A stretch of DNA of 64,000 nucleotides from Saccharopolyspora elongata (GCF_004348985.1 NZ_SMKW01000005.1:1-64000), one strand, 5' to 3'. Positions 16,308 to 24,730 are shown, numbered from the stretch's first letter. Notes: a model not told the origin generated them from the letters alone. Numbers and translations: made by a program.

Positions 16308-16598
16308 CCGCAATTTCCATTGAGGTTTTTCCAACCTCGTTTTGCGTGGCGGTGCGGGTAGCGGAACCTCAGAGGCTCCCTGGACTGTGGGTGCCCTGGT
16401 CCAATTACACGGCGTCAGGGCCGTCCTCGCCAGGAAGCCTCTGAGAACCCGCGGCGGTGCAGGTGTCGTAGGTGGGTTATGCGCCTGCGGCGCATGCGGC
16501 ACCCCATCGACGTGCAGCTTTGCGACCCGCGGCTGCGGGCCGACCAGGATGAAAAACGCTCATTGAAATCGGACCTTCGATTTCAATGGAAATTGCGG
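16308..16598. other. Perfect hairpin split by an inserted repeat
   Basis: Bases 16308-16323 and 16561-16598 together would make a hairpin with a 21-bp perfect stem and GACCTT loop (CCGCAATTTCC... paired with ...GGAAATTGCGG). The same loop and stem ends occur intact at 29113-29164. Here the left arm is interrupted after CATTGA by 237 bp, and CATTGA is repeated at 16561-16566. Confidence 0.8.
16324..16560. mobile_element. Structured dispersed repeat, copy 2, with 6-bp target duplication
   Basis: This 237-bp segment is flanked by CATTGA at 16318-16323 and 16561-16566 and splits an otherwise perfect hairpin, as expected for an insertion. It shares the CTCGTTTTG start, the nested stems and the final TGC-loop hairpin (16479-16495) with copies near 5554 and 20031. 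The ends carry short inverted GTTTTTC / GAAAAAC. It codes for no protein that I can support, so any movement would need enzymes supplied in trans. Confidence 0.75.
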
Positions 16599-16616
16599 TG
16601 ATCTGGGACGGGCCGC

Positions 16617-17372
16617 CTACGCGCCGGCTCGGGTGGCGTTGGCGTTGATCGCCGTCCGGACGTACTCGGCGAGGCCGGGCACGAGCTTCTCGTAGTTCGC
16701 CGCGAACCGCTCGTCCGCCACGTACATCTCGCCGAGACCGCGGTGGATCTCGTAGGTGCAGTCGTAGCACCAGCGCGTGATGTGCCCGCGGTGCTCCTCG
16801 GCGAGGTCCATCGCCGCCTCGCCGTCCGGCGCGTGCCCGGCCCGCATCGCCTCGGCGAGCCGGCGGCCGATGTCCTCCTGCTCGGCCATGAACCGCTTCC
16901 AGTCCGCCTTGGTGAAGCCGGACATCTTCTGCTGGGACTGCCGGTAGGCGTCGGTGCCGCCCCAGCGCTGCTCGGCCTCCGCGGCGTAGTCGTCCGGGTC
17001 GAAGTCGCCGAACAGCTCGAACTTCTCCTCCTGCGTCAGGTCGATCCCCATCGTGTTCGCCTCCATCTCGCGTTCCACCGCCGCGACCATCCGCTGCAAC
17101 CGCTCGATGCGGGCCAGCAGCAGCTCGTGCTGCCGCTTCAGGTGCGCGTGCGCGCCACCGTCGGCGAGGATGCTCGCGATGTCGTCGAGGCCGAGGTCGA
17201 GCTCCCGGTAGAACAGGATGCGGCGCAGCCGGTCCAGGTCCGGGTCGGAGTAGCTGCGGTAGCCCGCCGCCGTCCGGCCGCTGGGGGTCAGCAGGCCGAT
17301 CTCGTCGTAGTGGTGCAGCGTCCGCACGGTCACCCCGGCGATCCGGGCCGCCTCGCCGACCGAGTAGCTCAT
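16617..17372 (-). CDS. TipA-like MerR-family regulator
   Basis: A 251-residue protein with an N-terminal MerR helix-turn-helix (YSVGEAARIAGVTVRTLHHY at residues 3-22), a long coiled-coil linker (about 75-115) and a C-terminal TipAS domain (about 120-245, with RWCYDCTYEIHRGLGEMY). TipAS domains capture thiopeptide-type antibiotics, in TipAL through a cysteine; Cys residues are present here. A promoter with the long 19-bp spacer typical of MerR activation lies upstream (17412-17434), so autoregulation is likely. The DHA2 pump next to it is a candidate target. Confidence 0.85.
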   Translation of the reverse strand: MSYSVGEAARIAGVTVRTLHHYDEIGLLTPSGRTAAGYRSYSDPDLDRLRRILFYRELDLGLDDIASILADGGAHAHLKRQHELLLARIERLQRMVAAVEREMEANTMGIDLTQEEKFELFGDFDPDDYAAEAEQRWGGTDAYRQSQQKMSGFTKADWKRFMAEQEDIGRRLAEAMRAGHAPDGEAAMDLAEEHRGHITRWCYDCTYEIHRGLGEMYVADERFAANYEKLVPGLAEYVRTAINANATRAGA

Positions 17373-17411
17373 GGTCCTCGCCTCCTCGCCTCCTCGGCAC
17401 CGAGCATGCGG

Positions 17412-17434
17412 CCTCACGTGACGTGAGGGTCAAC
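17412..17434 (-). promoter_or_regulatory. MerR-type promoter with dyad
   Basis: CCTCACGT (17412-17419) and ACGTGAGG (17421-17428) form a perfect dyad around one base. On the minus strand TTGACC (17434-17429) would be the -35 and CATGCT, 19 bp further, the -10, so the dyad fills the spacer. This is the classical arrangement for MerR-family control of the gene starting at 17372. Confidence 0.7.
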
Positions 17435-17463
17435 CCGGATTCTCTGCGGGGAGGGTGTGCCGG

Positions 17464-17516
17464 TTTCGCGCGAAACCGGCGTTCGCCACGCCTGGCGGCG
17501 CCGCTTTCGCGCGAAA
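17464..17516. repeat. Twin TTTCGCGCGAAA palindromes, copy B
   Basis: The 12-bp palindrome occurs at 17464-17475 and 17505-17516, 41 bp apart; both lie in wider CCGG/CCGG-flanked dyads. It lies between the MerR gene and the end of the DHA2 transporter gene. Confidence 0.75.
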
Positions 17517-17544
17517 CCGGCGCCCCGCCTGAGGGGCGAACGCC

Positions 17545-18933
17545 CTAGATGTTCTCGCCTTCGATCGTCGACGGGGGCTTGATGAGGAACGACGCGACCA
17601 GCGCCAGCGCCGTCACGGCCACCGAGATCCACAGCGCCGTGTGGTAGTCGCCGCCGTCGACGGTCGGCGCGACGATGCCGATGCCCAGCGAGGCACCGAT
17701 GCCGAACGCCGCGCCGTTCATGCCTGGCAGCGCCCCCGGGCTCTCCTTCGGCGAGAGCACCACGCCGAGCCCGCTGAGCGTCGTCATGACCAGGCCGTTG
17801 TAGCCGATGCCGAGCCCGATGAACGCGGCGAAGACCAGCCACCGCGAGTCGGCGAAGGCCGCGGCGAAGACCAGCGAGGCGATGCTCAGCGCGAGCCCCA
17901 CCCGTAGTACCAGCCGCCAGCCGACGCGCGGCGCGAGCCAGCCGGCCACCGGCCCGGACGCCAGCCCGATCACCGCGGGCGGTGCCAGGAACATCAGGGC
18001 CGACAGCGTCGCGTTCATGCCGTAGCCGAGCTGCTCGTCCTGGCTGAGCAGCACGACGGTGAAGTTGATCGCGCAGAACACGCCGGTGAGGGCGAGCAGC
18101 GTGGTCGCCACCAGCGGCCACACCTGCCGGGACCGCAGGTGGCGGGCGGCCATCAGCGGTTCGCCGACGCGGTTCTCGACCCGCCAGAACACGGCCAGCA
18201 GCACGGCGCCGCCGATCAGCAGGCCGAGCGCGAGCGGGCTGAGCCAGCCCTGGTCATTGCCCTGGCTGATGCCGAGGTTGAGGGCCGCGAGCGCGCCGGT
18301 CAGCGCGACCGCACCGGCCCAGTCCATCCGGCCGCCGGTGCCGGCGTGGGTCTCGGGCACGAACCTGCCCGCCATCAGCGCGGCGATCACGCCCAGGCCG
18401 AGGATCACCGCGAACACCGCGCGGAAGCCGACGGTGTCGGCCAGCGCGCCGCCGGCCAGCCCGTCGAGGCCGCCGACGCCGCCGTTGATCGCGGTGACCA
18501 GGCCGAGGGCCTGGCCGAACTGCTTCGGCGACAGGACGTCGCGCAGGATCAGGTAGGTGAGCTGGAACGTCGCGCCGGACGCGCCCTGCAGCACCCGGGC
18601 CGCGATCAGCACGCCGATGTTCGGCGCGAGCATCGCGATCAGCGAGCCTGCGGACATCACCAGCAGCGAGATCACCAGGACCTTGCGCCGCCCGACGTGG
18701 TCGCTCAGCCGCGACAGCACGACGCCCGCGAGGCCGCCGATCAGCAGGAACATGGTCTGCGACAGGCCGACCAGGTCGGTGGTGGTGCCCAGGGTGCGGG
18801 CGATGTCCGGCATGGCCGGGGTGACCATGGTGGCGTTGAGCTGGAAGCTCACCACACCGATGATCAGCGCTGTGAGCACCAGCCCGGTGCGTTGCCGCGT
18901 TGCCGCGGGCCGATCCACGACGGACCCGACCAT
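17545..18933 (-). CDS. DHA2-type MFS multidrug transporter
   Basis: A 462-residue protein with about 14 hydrophobic helices, DHVGRRKVLV as the motif A loop and QGASGATFQLTYLILRD near helix 4-5, fitting the 14-helix DHA2 drug:H+ antiporters. ATG at 18933 follows GGGAG by five bases; an upstream GTG at 18939 has worse spacing. It lies head-to-tail upstream of the TipA-like regulator (about 170 bp apart), which makes a drug-sensing and export pair plausible. Confidence 0.85.
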   Translation of the reverse strand: MVGSVVDRPAATRQRTGLVLTALIIGVVSFQLNATMVTPAMPDIARTLGTTTDLVGLSQTMFLLIGGLAGVVLSRLSDHVGRRKVLVISLLVMSAGSLIAMLAPNIGVLIAARVLQGASGATFQLTYLILRDVLSPKQFGQALGLVTAINGGVGGLDGLAGGALADTVGFRAVFAVILGLGVIAALMAGRFVPETHAGTGGRMDWAGAVALTGALAALNLGISQGNDQGWLSPLALGLLIGGAVLLAVFWRVENRVGEPLMAARHLRSRQVWPLVATTLLALTGVFCAINFTVVLLSQDEQLGYGMNATLSALMFLAPPAVIGLASGPVAGWLAPRVGWRLVLRVGLALSIASLVFAAAFADSRWLVFAAFIGLGIGYNGLVMTTLSGLGVVLSPKESPGALPGMNGAAFGIGASLGIGIVAPTVDGGDYHTALWISVAVTALALVASFLIKPPSTIEGENI

Positions 18934-19091
18934 GATCACTCCCGTAGTGATGGAATCGATTTCCGTAGAAGGTAGGCATCGGTCACCGGATCGTCAACGA
19001 TTCGCCTAACTTTTTGTTGAAACAGCTGATAGAACTAGATCCAACTGTGTGGATAACGATTGCCGTGATTCGACCCGAGTGAGGTGGCGAT

Positions 19092-20027
19092 TTGGCCAAG
19101 ATCATCTTTGATGGCGACTACGGGATCGACGACGCGCTCGCGACGCTGTTCCTCCTGGGTCGGGACGAGGTCGAGCTCGTCGCGGTCGGCACGGTGCACG
19201 GCAACGCGCCGGCCGACGCTGCCGCCGCCAACGCCCTGCAGGTGCTCGACGTCGCCGGCCGGCGGGACATCCCGGTCGCGGTCGGCGCGCAGCGCCCGCT
19301 GGCGCAACCGCTGGACATCTCCGCGCTCGTGCACGGCGAGGACGGCCTCGGCGGACACGCGAGCCCCATGTCCGAGCTGCGCCCCGAGCCGGTGTCGGCG
19401 GCCGAGCAGCTCGTCCGGATCGCGCGGGAGCTGCCCGGCGAGTGCACCGTCGTGGCCACCGGACCGCTGACGAACCTGGCGCTGGCGCTGCTGCTCGAGC
19501 CGCGGCTGCCGGAAGTCGTGCGCAACGTGGTCATCATGGGCGGCACGACGCGGGAACCCGGCAACATCAGCCCGTTCGCCGAGGCCAACATCTGGCACGA
19601 CCCGGAGGCCGCCGCGCTGGTGCTCGGCGCGGGCTGGCCCCTGACGCTGGTCGGCCTGGACGTCACGATGCGCACCTGGCTCGACCAGTCCGATGTGGAC
19701 CGGATCGCCGCGGCGCCCGGTCGCAAGGCCGAGTTCGCGCACGCGATCCTCCAGCACTACCTGCAGTTCTACCGCGGCAGGCACGCCCGGCCCGGCTGCC
19801 CGCTGCACGACCCGAGCGCCGCCGTGCTCGCGGTGCGGCCCGATCTCGCGCGCTGCGAGAAGACCCCGGTCCGGGTGGAGCTCCGCGGCGAGCACACCCG
19901 CGGCATGCTCGTCGTCGACCGCCGCGAGTTCGCCGAACCCGAAGGCCCGCTGATCGACGTAGCGGCCGAGATCGACCGGGACGGCCTCGTCACGGAGTTC
20001 CTCGCCGGCCTGCTCGAGCTCGTTTGA
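19092..20027 (+). CDS. Inosine-uridine-type nucleoside hydrolase
   Basis: A 311-residue protein starting MAKIIFDGDYGIDDALATL; the DxDxGxDDA cluster that binds calcium is present as DGDYGIDDA. Further family segments are TGPLTNLALAL, VIMGG and the His region LHDPSAAVLAV. The TTG start is supported by GAGGTGG four bases upstream. The enzyme hydrolyses nucleosides to base and ribose for salvage; substrate range cannot be read from sequence. It is divergent from the DHA2 gene. Confidence 0.88.
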   Translation: MAKIIFDGDYGIDDALATLFLLGRDEVELVAVGTVHGNAPADAAAANALQVLDVAGRRDIPVAVGAQRPLAQPLDISALVHGEDGLGGHASPMSELRPEPVSAAEQLVRIARELPGECTVVATGPLTNLALALLLEPRLPEVVRNVVIMGGTTREPGNISPFAEANIWHDPEAAALVLGAGWPLTLVGLDVTMRTWLDQSDVDRIAAAPGRKAEFAHAILQHYLQFYRGRHARPGCPLHDPSAAVLAVRPDLARCEKTPVRVELRGEHTRGMLVVDRREFAEPEGPLIDVAAEIDRDGLVTEFLAGLLELV

Positions 20028-20030
20028 GGA

Positions 20031-20230
20031 CTCGTTTTGCTTGGCGGTGCGGGTGGCGGCCCCCCTGCGGGAGTTGCTGCGGTCTTCTCGCTGTGGGATC
20101 CCCGACTCATGAATGGCCAATTCACCACGTCGGGGCTGTCCTCGCTGGGAGAACCCCGGAGGGGTGGGCACCGTGAACCCGCGGCGGTGCGAGTTGCGAG
20201 GGTGGGCTAAGCGACTGCGCCGCTTCAAAG
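20031..20230. repeat. Structured dispersed repeat, copy 3
   Basis: About 200 bp starting four bases after the nucleoside hydrolase stop. The central 70 bp (from TTCTCGCTGTGG through GTCGGGGCTGTCC) and the last 50 bp are nearly identical to copy 1, while the outer stem has different bases that still partly pair. The final hairpin (20209-20225) has one mismatch. It separates two convergent genes. Confidence 0.8.
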
Positions 20231-20257
20231 ACAGCCTCTCTAAGGATTCGTGAGCGG

Positions 20258-21058
20258 TCAGCGGCTGGCGACGCGGCGGTAGCGGGCGACCGCGAGCGGC
20301 ATGAAGATCGCCAGGATGACCAGCGCGGATCCGATCGAGTAGAGCACCGCGTGCTGCGCCGGCCAGCTGTCCGGCGGCGGGCCGGTGACCCGCAGCGGGT
20401 TGCCGTAGAGCTGGCGCAGCGCGTCTGCGGTGACGGTGATCGGGTTCCACTCCGCGAAGGCGCGCAGCGGCGCGGGCATCGCCTCCGCCGGCACGAACGC
20501 CGACGAGACGAAGGTGACCGGGAACAGCCAGAGCAGCCCGGCGCTCTGCGCCACCTCGACGCTGCGCGAGATCAGCCCGATGAACGCGCCGACCCAGGAC
20601 ATCGCGAACGAGAACAGCAGCAGGATGAAGAACGCGAGCAGCGCCTCGAACAGGCTGCCGCGGATCCGCCAGCCCACCAGCAGCCCGCACGCCGACATGA
20701 TCACCACGGTCAGCACGCTGATCACGAGGTCCGACGAGGTGCGGCCCAGCAGCACCGCGATCCGCGACATCGGCAGCGACCGGAACCGGTCCACGATGCC
20801 CTTGTTCAGGTCGTTGGCCAGCCCGATCACGGTGAACGCGCTGTTGAAAGCGACGGTCTGCACGAAGATCCCGCCGATCAGGAACTCCCGGTACGCCTCG
20901 CCGCCGAGGCTGCCGCCGAAGACGTAGGCGAACAGCAGCACGAACATGATCGGCTGCGCGGTGCTGGACAGCAGCCAGTCCGGGTTGCGCTTGATGTTCA
21001 TCAGGTTCCGCCACGCGACGACACTGCTGTCGCGGATGCTGGCGGCGAGCGCGCTCAT
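20258..21058 (-). CDS. ABC-2 type exporter permease (DrrB-like)
   Basis: A 266-residue membrane protein with six predicted helices, the family start AWRNLMNIKRNPDWLL and the helix 5 segment FVSSAFVPAEAMP. DrrB-like permeases pair with an ATPase to export drugs or lipids. The partner ATPase gene lies upstream, but a 144-nt cassette encoding a 47-residue peptide lies between them, overlapping both by ATGA. Confidence 0.88.
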   Translation of the reverse strand: MSALAASIRDSSVVAWRNLMNIKRNPDWLLSSTAQPIMFVLLFAYVFGGSLGGEAYREFLIGGIFVQTVAFNSAFTVIGLANDLNKGIVDRFRSLPMSRIAVLLGRTSSDLVISVLTVVIMSACGLLVGWRIRGSLFEALLAFFILLLFSFAMSWVGAFIGLISRSVEVAQSAGLLWLFPVTFVSSAFVPAEAMPAPLRAFAEWNPITVTADALRQLYGNPLRVTGPPPDSWPAQHAVLYSIGSALVILAIFMPLAVARYRRVASR

Positions 21059-21198
21059 GGCCGTTCCGCCTCTCCGTGCTTCACAGTTGTGGCCGCGTCC
21101 GGCTCGATCTCGCGTTTCGCGGTTTCTTGTGGCTGGTTTGCGTCACGTTCCCCTGAGGTGCGGTTGAGCAGGACTGGGGTTGACACAGGGCTACTCAT
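21055..21198 (-). CDS. 47-residue ORF in MIRU-like cassette, copy 1
   Basis: ATG at 21198 overlaps the ATPase stop (ATGA), and its own TGA overlaps the permease ATG (ATGA), so all three genes would be translationally coupled. The peptide starts MSSPVST and contains [12 protein letters not shown], is polar and has no membrane segment or signal. A second copy with the same length and both overlaps is at 48283-48426; they differ at 12 of 144 positions (7 amino-acid changes, 5 silent), with no gaps. The design matches the MIRU elements of M. tuberculosis, but the sequence is different. Confidence 0.7.
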   Translation of the reverse strand: MSSPVSTPVLLNRTSGERDANQPQETAKREIEPDAATTVKHGEAERP

Positions 21199-22151
21199 GG
21201 CTGCCCCTCCTGCTCCTCGGTGCGGCGGCCGGTCAGGCCCAGGAACACGTCGTCCAGCGTCGGCCGGTGCAGCGCGACGTCGTGCACCGCGACATCTTCG
21301 GCGTCCAGCCGGCGCAGCGCCTCGATCAGCGACTTCGGCCCGCTGTCCACGGCGACGAACGCCTTCCGCAGGTTTTCCTCGACCTCCGGTTCCCCGGCGC
21401 CGACCTCGCCGAGCACCCGCGCGACGACCGGCAGGTCGGCCGCGTCCTGCGCGACCAGTTCGAGGCGCTCGCCGCCGACCTGCGACTTGAGCTCGTCGGC
21501 GGTGCCGCTGGCGATCACCCGGCCGCGGTCGATCACCGCGATGCCGTCGGCCAGCTGGTCGGCCTCCTCCAGGTATTGCGTGGTCAGCAGCACGGTGGTG
21601 CCGTCGGCGACGAGTTCGCCGATGACCTGCCAGGTGTCCATCCGGCCGCGCGGGTCCAGGCCGGTGGTGGGCTCGTCGAGCACCACGACGGCAGGGGCGG
21701 CGACCAGCGCGCCGGCCAGGTCGAGCCGTCGCCGCATCCCGCCGGAGTAGCCCTTCGACGGCCGGTCGGCGGCGTCCTGCAGGCGGAACCGGTCCAGCAG
21801 CCGCCGGGCTCGCGCGCTCGCGTCGGCGCGGGTCATGCCGTACAGTCGGCCGACCATGTAGAGGTTCTCGTAGCCGGTGAGGTTCTCGTCGACCGCCGCG
21901 TACTGCCCGGACAGGCCGATCGAGCGGCGGACCGCCTGCGGGTCGGCGAGCACGTCGTGCCCGGCCACGAAGGCCCGCCCGGAGTCCGGCTTGAGCAGGG
22001 TGGTGAGGATCCGCACGACGGTGGTCTTGCCCGCGCCGTTGGGGCCGAGCAGGCCGAGCACCTGTCCGGTCGGGATCTCCAGGTCCACGCCGTCGAGCGC
22101 GCGGTTCGCGCCGAAGGTCTTCGCCAGGGCTTCCGCGCGCACCGCCGTCAT
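21195..22151 (-). CDS. ABC exporter ATPase (DrrA-like)
   Basis: A 318-residue ATPase with Walker A GPNGAGKT (about 36-43), signature [12 protein letters not shown], Walker [13 protein letters not shown] and an H-loop-type region ([19 protein letters not shown], Gln in place of His as in DrrA-type proteins). The C-terminal 90 residues match the DrrA accessory region ending [14 protein letters not shown]. It would power the permease at 20258 for export of drugs or other hydrophobic compounds. Confidence 0.92.
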   Translation of the reverse strand: MTAVRAEALAKTFGANRALDGVDLEIPTGQVLGLLGPNGAGKTTVVRILTTLLKPDSGRAFVAGHDVLADPQAVRRSIGLSGQYAAVDENLTGYENLYMVGRLYGMTRADASARARRLLDRFRLQDAADRPSKGYSGGMRRRLDLAGALVAAPAVVVLDEPTTGLDPRGRMDTWQVIGELVADGTTVLLTTQYLEEADQLADGIAVIDRGRVIASGTADELKSQVGGERLELVAQDAADLPVVARVLGEVGAGEPEVEENLRKAFVAVDSGPKSLIEALRRLDAEDVAVHDVALHRPTLDDVFLGLTGRRTEEQEGQP

Positions 22152-22324
22152 CGGGGCCTCCGCTGGGGTAGTCGCCGGAATGTGAGCGCAACTCTAGGTG
22201 TCCGGTCCGACACGCCGCTGCTGCTTTTGGGCGATCGACCTCCCGTGATCGGGATTTTTCCGGCGGAATGCCCCTGGTCACGGCCCGGTTCAGGGAAGCC
22301 GTCCGGAAGGCCGCTTGGCAGAAG

Positions 22325-22362
22325 TTACCGTCAGGTAATACCCTCTTGTTACCGACGAGTAA
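22325..22362. promoter_or_regulatory. Two TTAC-N6-GTAA operators before the acyl-CoA dehydrogenase
   Basis: TTAC-CGTCAG-GTAA at 22325-22338 and TTAC-CGACGA-GTAA at 22349-22362 are two identical-spacing dyads whose centres are 24 bp apart, 48 bp before the start codon. Such sites suit a TetR-type regulator of fatty-acid metabolism. The regulator is not encoded next to it. Confidence 0.65.
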
Positions 22363-22409
22363 GGGCCGGGCCGGGCCCGCCCGCAGCAGCGCGCAAGAGG
22401 GAGCCTTCG

Positions 22410-24254
22410 ATGGGCCACTACAAGAGCAACGTCCGAGACCTGGAGTTCAACCTCTTCGAGGTCTTCAAGGTGCAGGAACGGCTGGGCAAGGGCGCCTTCG
22501 AGCAGTCCGACGAGGACACCGTGCGGGGCGTGCTCAGCGAACTCAACGAGCTGGCCACCGGACCGCTGGCCGACTCCTTCGTCGAAGGCGACCGCACCCC
22601 CGCCAAGTTCGACCCGGCCACCCACTCGGTGACGCTGCCCGAGGCGTTCAAGAAGTCCTACCAGCAGGTCATGGACGGCGAATGGTGGCGGCTGAGCCTG
22701 CCGGACGAGCTCGGCGGCTACGGCACCCCGCCCAGCGTCATCTGGTCCGCCGCCGAACTCATGCTCGGCGCCAACCCGGCCGTCTACATGTACATGGCGG
22801 GCCCGAACTTCGCGACGATCCTGTGGCGCAACGGCACCGAGGAGCAGCGCCGCTGGGCCGAGCTGATGATCGAGCGCGGCTGGGGCGCCACCATGGTGCT
22901 CACCGAGCCGGACGCGGGCTCCGACGTCGGCGCCGGCCGCACCAAGGCCATCAAGCAGGAGGACGGCTCCTGGCACCTGGACGGCGTGAAGCGGTTCATC
23001 ACCTCCGCCGACCAGGACATGACCGAGAACATCATGCACCTGGTGCTGGCCCGCCCCGAAGGTCCCGGCATCGAGGCCAAGCCCGGCACCAAGGGCCTGA
23101 GCCTGTTCCTGGTGCCCAAGTTCCACTTCGACGGCACCACCGGCGAGCCCGGCGAGCGCAACGGCGCCTTCGTCACCAACGTCGAGCACAAGATGGGCCT
23201 GAACGCCTCGGCCACCTGCGAGCTGACCTTCGGCCAGCACGGCGTACCGGCCAAGGGCTGGCTGCTCGGCGAGGTGCACGACGGCATCGCGCAGATGTTC
23301 CAGGTCATCGAGTACGCCCGGATGATGGTCGGCACCAAGGCCATCGGCACCCTGTCCACCGGCTACCTCAACGCGCTGGACTACGCCAAGGAGCGCGTGC
23401 AGGGCGCCGACCTGACCAGGGCCGCCGACAAGACCGCGCCGCGCGTGGCCATCACCAACCACCCGGACGTGCGCCGTATCCTGATGCTGCAGAAGGCCTA
23501 CGCCGAAGGCCTGCGCTCGGTCTACCTCTACACCGCGACCTTCCAGGACCAGGTCTTCCAGGGCCAGCACGAGGGCACCGACTTCAGCGTCGCCGAGCAG
23601 GTCAACGACCTGCTGCTGCCCATCGTCAAGGGCGTCGGCTCGGAGCGGGCCTACGAGATGCTGACCCTGTCGCTGCAGACCCTCGGCGGCTCCGGCTTCC
23701 TGCAGGACTACCCGATCGAGCAGTACATCCGCGACTCCAAGATCGACAGCCTGTACGAGGGCACCACCGCGATCCAGGCCCAGGACTTCTTCTTCCGCAA
23801 GATCGTCCGCAACAACGGCGCGGCCATCGGCCACATCGCCGCCGAGATCCAGGCGACGCTGGAGGCCGAGGGCGCCGACGAGCGGCTCAAGGAGGAGCGC
23901 GCGCTGGTCGCCCGGGCGCTGCAGGACGCCCAGGGCATGCTCGGCACGCTGATCGAGTTCCTGACCTCCTCGCAGGAGGACGTCAAGAACATCTACAAGG
24001 TCGGCCAGCACGCGGTGTCGTTCCTGATGAGCATGGGCGACGTGCTGATCGGCTGGCTGCTGCTGCGCCAGGCCGAGATCGCCCTCGCCGCGCTGGACGC
24101 GGGCGCCTCGGCCAAGGACCAGCCGTTCTACCAGGGCAAGGTGGCGGTGGCCCGGTTCTTCGCCAAGAACGTGCTGCCGGAGCTCACCGGTCGCCGCAAG
24201 ATCATCGAGGCGGCGGACAACTCCCTGATGGAGCTGGACGAGTCCGTCTTCTGA
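22410..24254 (+). CDS. FadE5-like acyl-CoA dehydrogenase
   Basis: A 614-residue protein, longer than typical 380-residue dehydrogenases, that begins [18 protein letters not shown] as in the FadE5 group of mycobacteria (about 611 residues). Visible family segments are [15 protein letters not shown] (FAD/substrate region), [31 protein letters not shown] and the catalytic-base region [23 protein letters not shown] at 22410 follows AGAGGGAG. It catalyses the first step of beta-oxidation, with broad chain length in FadE5. Two operator-like dyads lie upstream. Confidence 0.9.
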   Translation: MGHYKSNVRDLEFNLFEVFKVQERLGKGAFEQSDEDTVRGVLSELNELATGPLADSFVEGDRTPAKFDPATHSVTLPEAFKKSYQQVMDGEWWRLSLPDELGGYGTPPSVIWSAAELMLGANPAVYMYMAGPNFATILWRNGTEEQRRWAELMIERGWGATMVLTEPDAGSDVGAGRTKAIKQEDGSWHLDGVKRFITSADQDMTENIMHLVLARPEGPGIEAKPGTKGLSLFLVPKFHFDGTTGEPGERNGAFVTNVEHKMGLNASATCELTFGQHGVPAKGWLLGEVHDGIAQMFQVIEYARMMVGTKAIGTLSTGYLNALDYAKERVQGADLTRAADKTAPRVAITNHPDVRRILMLQKAYAEGLRSVYLYTATFQDQVFQGQHEGTDFSVAEQVNDLLLPIVKGVGSERAYEMLTLSLQTLGGSGFLQDYPIEQYIRDSKIDSLYEGTTAIQAQDFFFRKIVRNNGAAIGHIAAEIQATLEAEGADERLKEERALVARALQDAQGMLGTLIEFLTSSQEDVKNIYKVGQHAVSFLMSMGDVLIGWLLLRQAEIALAALDAGASAKDQPFYQGKVAVARFFAKNVLPELTGRRKIIEAADNSLMELDESVF

Positions 24255-24274
24255 TCTGACGTTTCCGCAGTTGA

Positions 24275-24325
24275 CGGGCCGTGTGCGTTTGTGTCGCCAT
24301 AGCAGCACAAAACGCACACGGCCCG
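24275..24325. terminator. Bidirectional hairpin between convergent genes
   Basis: Arms 24275-24293 and 24306-24325 pair over about 19 bp (CGGGCCGTGTGCG... with ...CGCACACGGCCCG), with one extra base in the right arm and a loop containing CATAGCAG. There is no T tract. It lies between two convergent genes. A related hairpin with the loop TATAGCAG is at 55071-55118. Confidence 0.7.
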
Positions 24326-24331
24326 ATCCGT

Positions 24332-24730
24332 CTAGTCCAGCGCGTAGTCGAACTCGTAAGGCACCGTGAGCTCGCCGCTGGTGGCCGTGTAGCGGCCGGT
24401 TCCGCGCAGCCCGGACAGCTCGCCGGTGCCCGAGCTCGGCACCACCTCGAAGGTCGAGTGGATCGAGCCGTCGCCGCCGAAGTGACCGCGCTCCTCGATG
24501 GCGAAGGTGCCCTCGCGCCCGTCCAGCGTCCCGCGGATCAGCTGCATCCCGGTGAACGAACCGGTCAGCTCGGTGCTGTACACGAGGGTGTACTCGCAGG
24601 CGACCTCGGCAGCCTCGATGCCACCGGTGAACTTGTTGGTGATCGCGGCGCGCGCGAGCTTCGGGTGCTGCTCGCCGTCGCCGATGACGCTCTCGTCCCA
24701 GCGGACGACGGTGAAACTGCCGGTGGTCAT
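24332..24730 (-). CDS. DUF3224 protein
   Basis: A 132-residue protein with the DUF3224 layout: RAAITNKFTGGIEAAEVACEY near residue 28, GREGTFAIEERGHF at 70 and a GELSGLRGTGRY segment. The family adopts an allene-oxide-cyclase-like barrel of unknown use. ATG at 24730 follows GAAGGG by six bases. It is divergent from a WYL regulator, and a perfect dyad lies between them. Confidence 0.85.
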   Translation of the reverse strand: MTTGSFTVVRWDESVIGDGEQHPKLARAAITNKFTGGIEAAEVACEYTLVYSTELTGSFTGMQLIRGTLDGREGTFAIEERGHFGGDGSIHSTFEVVPSSGTGELSGLRGTGRYTATSGELTVPYEFDYALD

